Assembly: GCF_004152845.1 (NCBI RefSeq)
Contig: NZ_SEON01000001.1
Location: forward strand, 868,001-932,000
DNA: 64,000 bases
Reading direction: 5' to 3'
Source of the DNA: Sphingobium fuliginis
GTDB taxonomy: Bacteria > Pseudomonadota > Alphaproteobacteria > Sphingomonadales > Sphingomonadaceae
A program made the position numbers and the translations under genes. Shown here piece by piece: positions 63,758 to 64,000 of this stretch. Below the pieces are notes generated by a model. That model had not been told where the DNA came from, ran no database searches, and saw nothing but the letters and a program-made list of their open reading frames with translations. Each line of letters starts with the position of its first letter. Within the stretch, counting starts at the first letter, position 1.

Positions 63758-64000
63758 ATGAAACTATCCCGTCCCCTGCTGATGGCGACCGCCGTCATAG
63801 CCCTTGCCGCCTGCTCCAAGAAGCCGCCGCAGGAACTGCCGCCTGCCCCCGGCGGCGACGGTTCGGCCCAGACCGGCGGACCGGCGACGCCTTCGGGCCC
63901 GGTCAAGGGCAGCCAGGAGGATTTCGTGGCTTCCGTCTCGTCGGACCGCATCCTGTTCGACACCGACCAATATGATGTCGACGCGCAGGATCAGCAGATA
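63758..64000 (+). CDS. pal: peptidoglycan-associated lipoprotein Pal (5' part)
   Basis: The first 81 codons of Pal, cut by the window end. A lipoprotein signal (SRPLLMATAVIALAAC) puts the acylated cysteine at about residue 18. A Gly/Pro-rich linker (PPAPGGDGSAQTGGPATPSG) follows, and the OmpA-like domain begins DFVASVSSDRILFDTDQYDVDAQ. It is placed as expected after tolB. The ribosome site GAGGAG is clear 7 bases before the ATG. The OmpA peptidoglycan-binding motif lies beyond the window. Confidence 0.93.
   Translation, partial: MKLSRPLLMATAVIALAACSKKPPQELPPAPGGDGSAQTGGPATPSGPVKGSQEDFVASVSSDRILFDTDQYDVDAQDQQI

Overview
This GC-rich window reads as chromosomal DNA of a sphingomonad alphaproteobacterium, most likely Sphingobium or a close relative. 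The basis is the gene content: GapR (DUF2312), an FzlA-like cell-division GST, SUF-only Fe-S assembly under an Rrf2 regulator, a TonB receptor next to a periplasmic molybdo-enzyme, an acyl-CoA/Tol-Pal order, and sphingomonad-style intergenic repeats. The genus is an inference from protein resemblance and was not searched.

Layout. 1-5.4 kb: lipoprotein end, L36, HAD hydrolase, pyruvate kinase, DUF1244, GapR, YbjQ, YebC and RuvC. 5.5-13.4 kb: PEP carboxylase, a HerA-like ATPase overlapping a low-molecular-weight phosphatase, an S1/P1 nuclease and a TonB receptor. 13.4-17.3 kb: a PaoABC-type periplasmic aldehyde oxidoreductase transcribed toward the receptor. 17.5-19.2 kb: the only clearly foreign stretch, made of tRNA-Gly(GCC) followed by a truncated ardC, a truncated lipoprotein gene and a broken IS5-family element. 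19.2-21.7 kb: thiC behind a TPP riboswitch with a small membrane-protein gene between them. 22-28.4 kb: a P450 plus lipase-like operon, a small PLA2-like protein, kdsA, proA and a methyltransferase. 28.6-42.6 kb: CDC48-type AAA ATPase, a candidate sRNA, LysR and GGDEF regulators, fzlA, acs, cytochrome b561, a UbiH-family hydroxylase, ilvE, threonine aldolase, an EamA exporter and an SDR-like protein.

42.6-49.3 kb is one suf operon in the order rrf2-sufB-DUF559-unknown-sufC-sufD-sufS-sufT-sufA. The DUF559 endonuclease-like gene lies inside a pair of about 36-bp inverted repeats and looks like a small mobile cassette that landed in the operon. 49.4-54.5 kb carries an AraC regulator, pyrD, ggt, a lipoprotein and sufE. 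54.7-58.4 kb is a phage-shock module: divergent pspF, a well-matched sigma-54 promoter, a 57-aa membrane protein, pspA, pspB, pspC and then three more small PspB-like membrane/coiled-coil proteins. 58.6-64 kb holds a 3-hydroxybutyryl-CoA dehydrogenase and the ybgC-tolQ-tolR-tolA-tolB-pal envelope operon, with pal cut by the window end.

A dispersed palindromic repeat of about 130 bp occurs five times between genes, always with hairpin-forming ends. A second repeat family built on a CTGAGC/TGTCGA core occurs at several other gene ends. The most interesting leads are the DUF559 inverted-repeat cassette, the expanded Psp membrane-protein set, the riboswitch-controlled membrane protein next to thiC, the tRNA-Gly island scar and the structured sRNA candidate near 31 kb.
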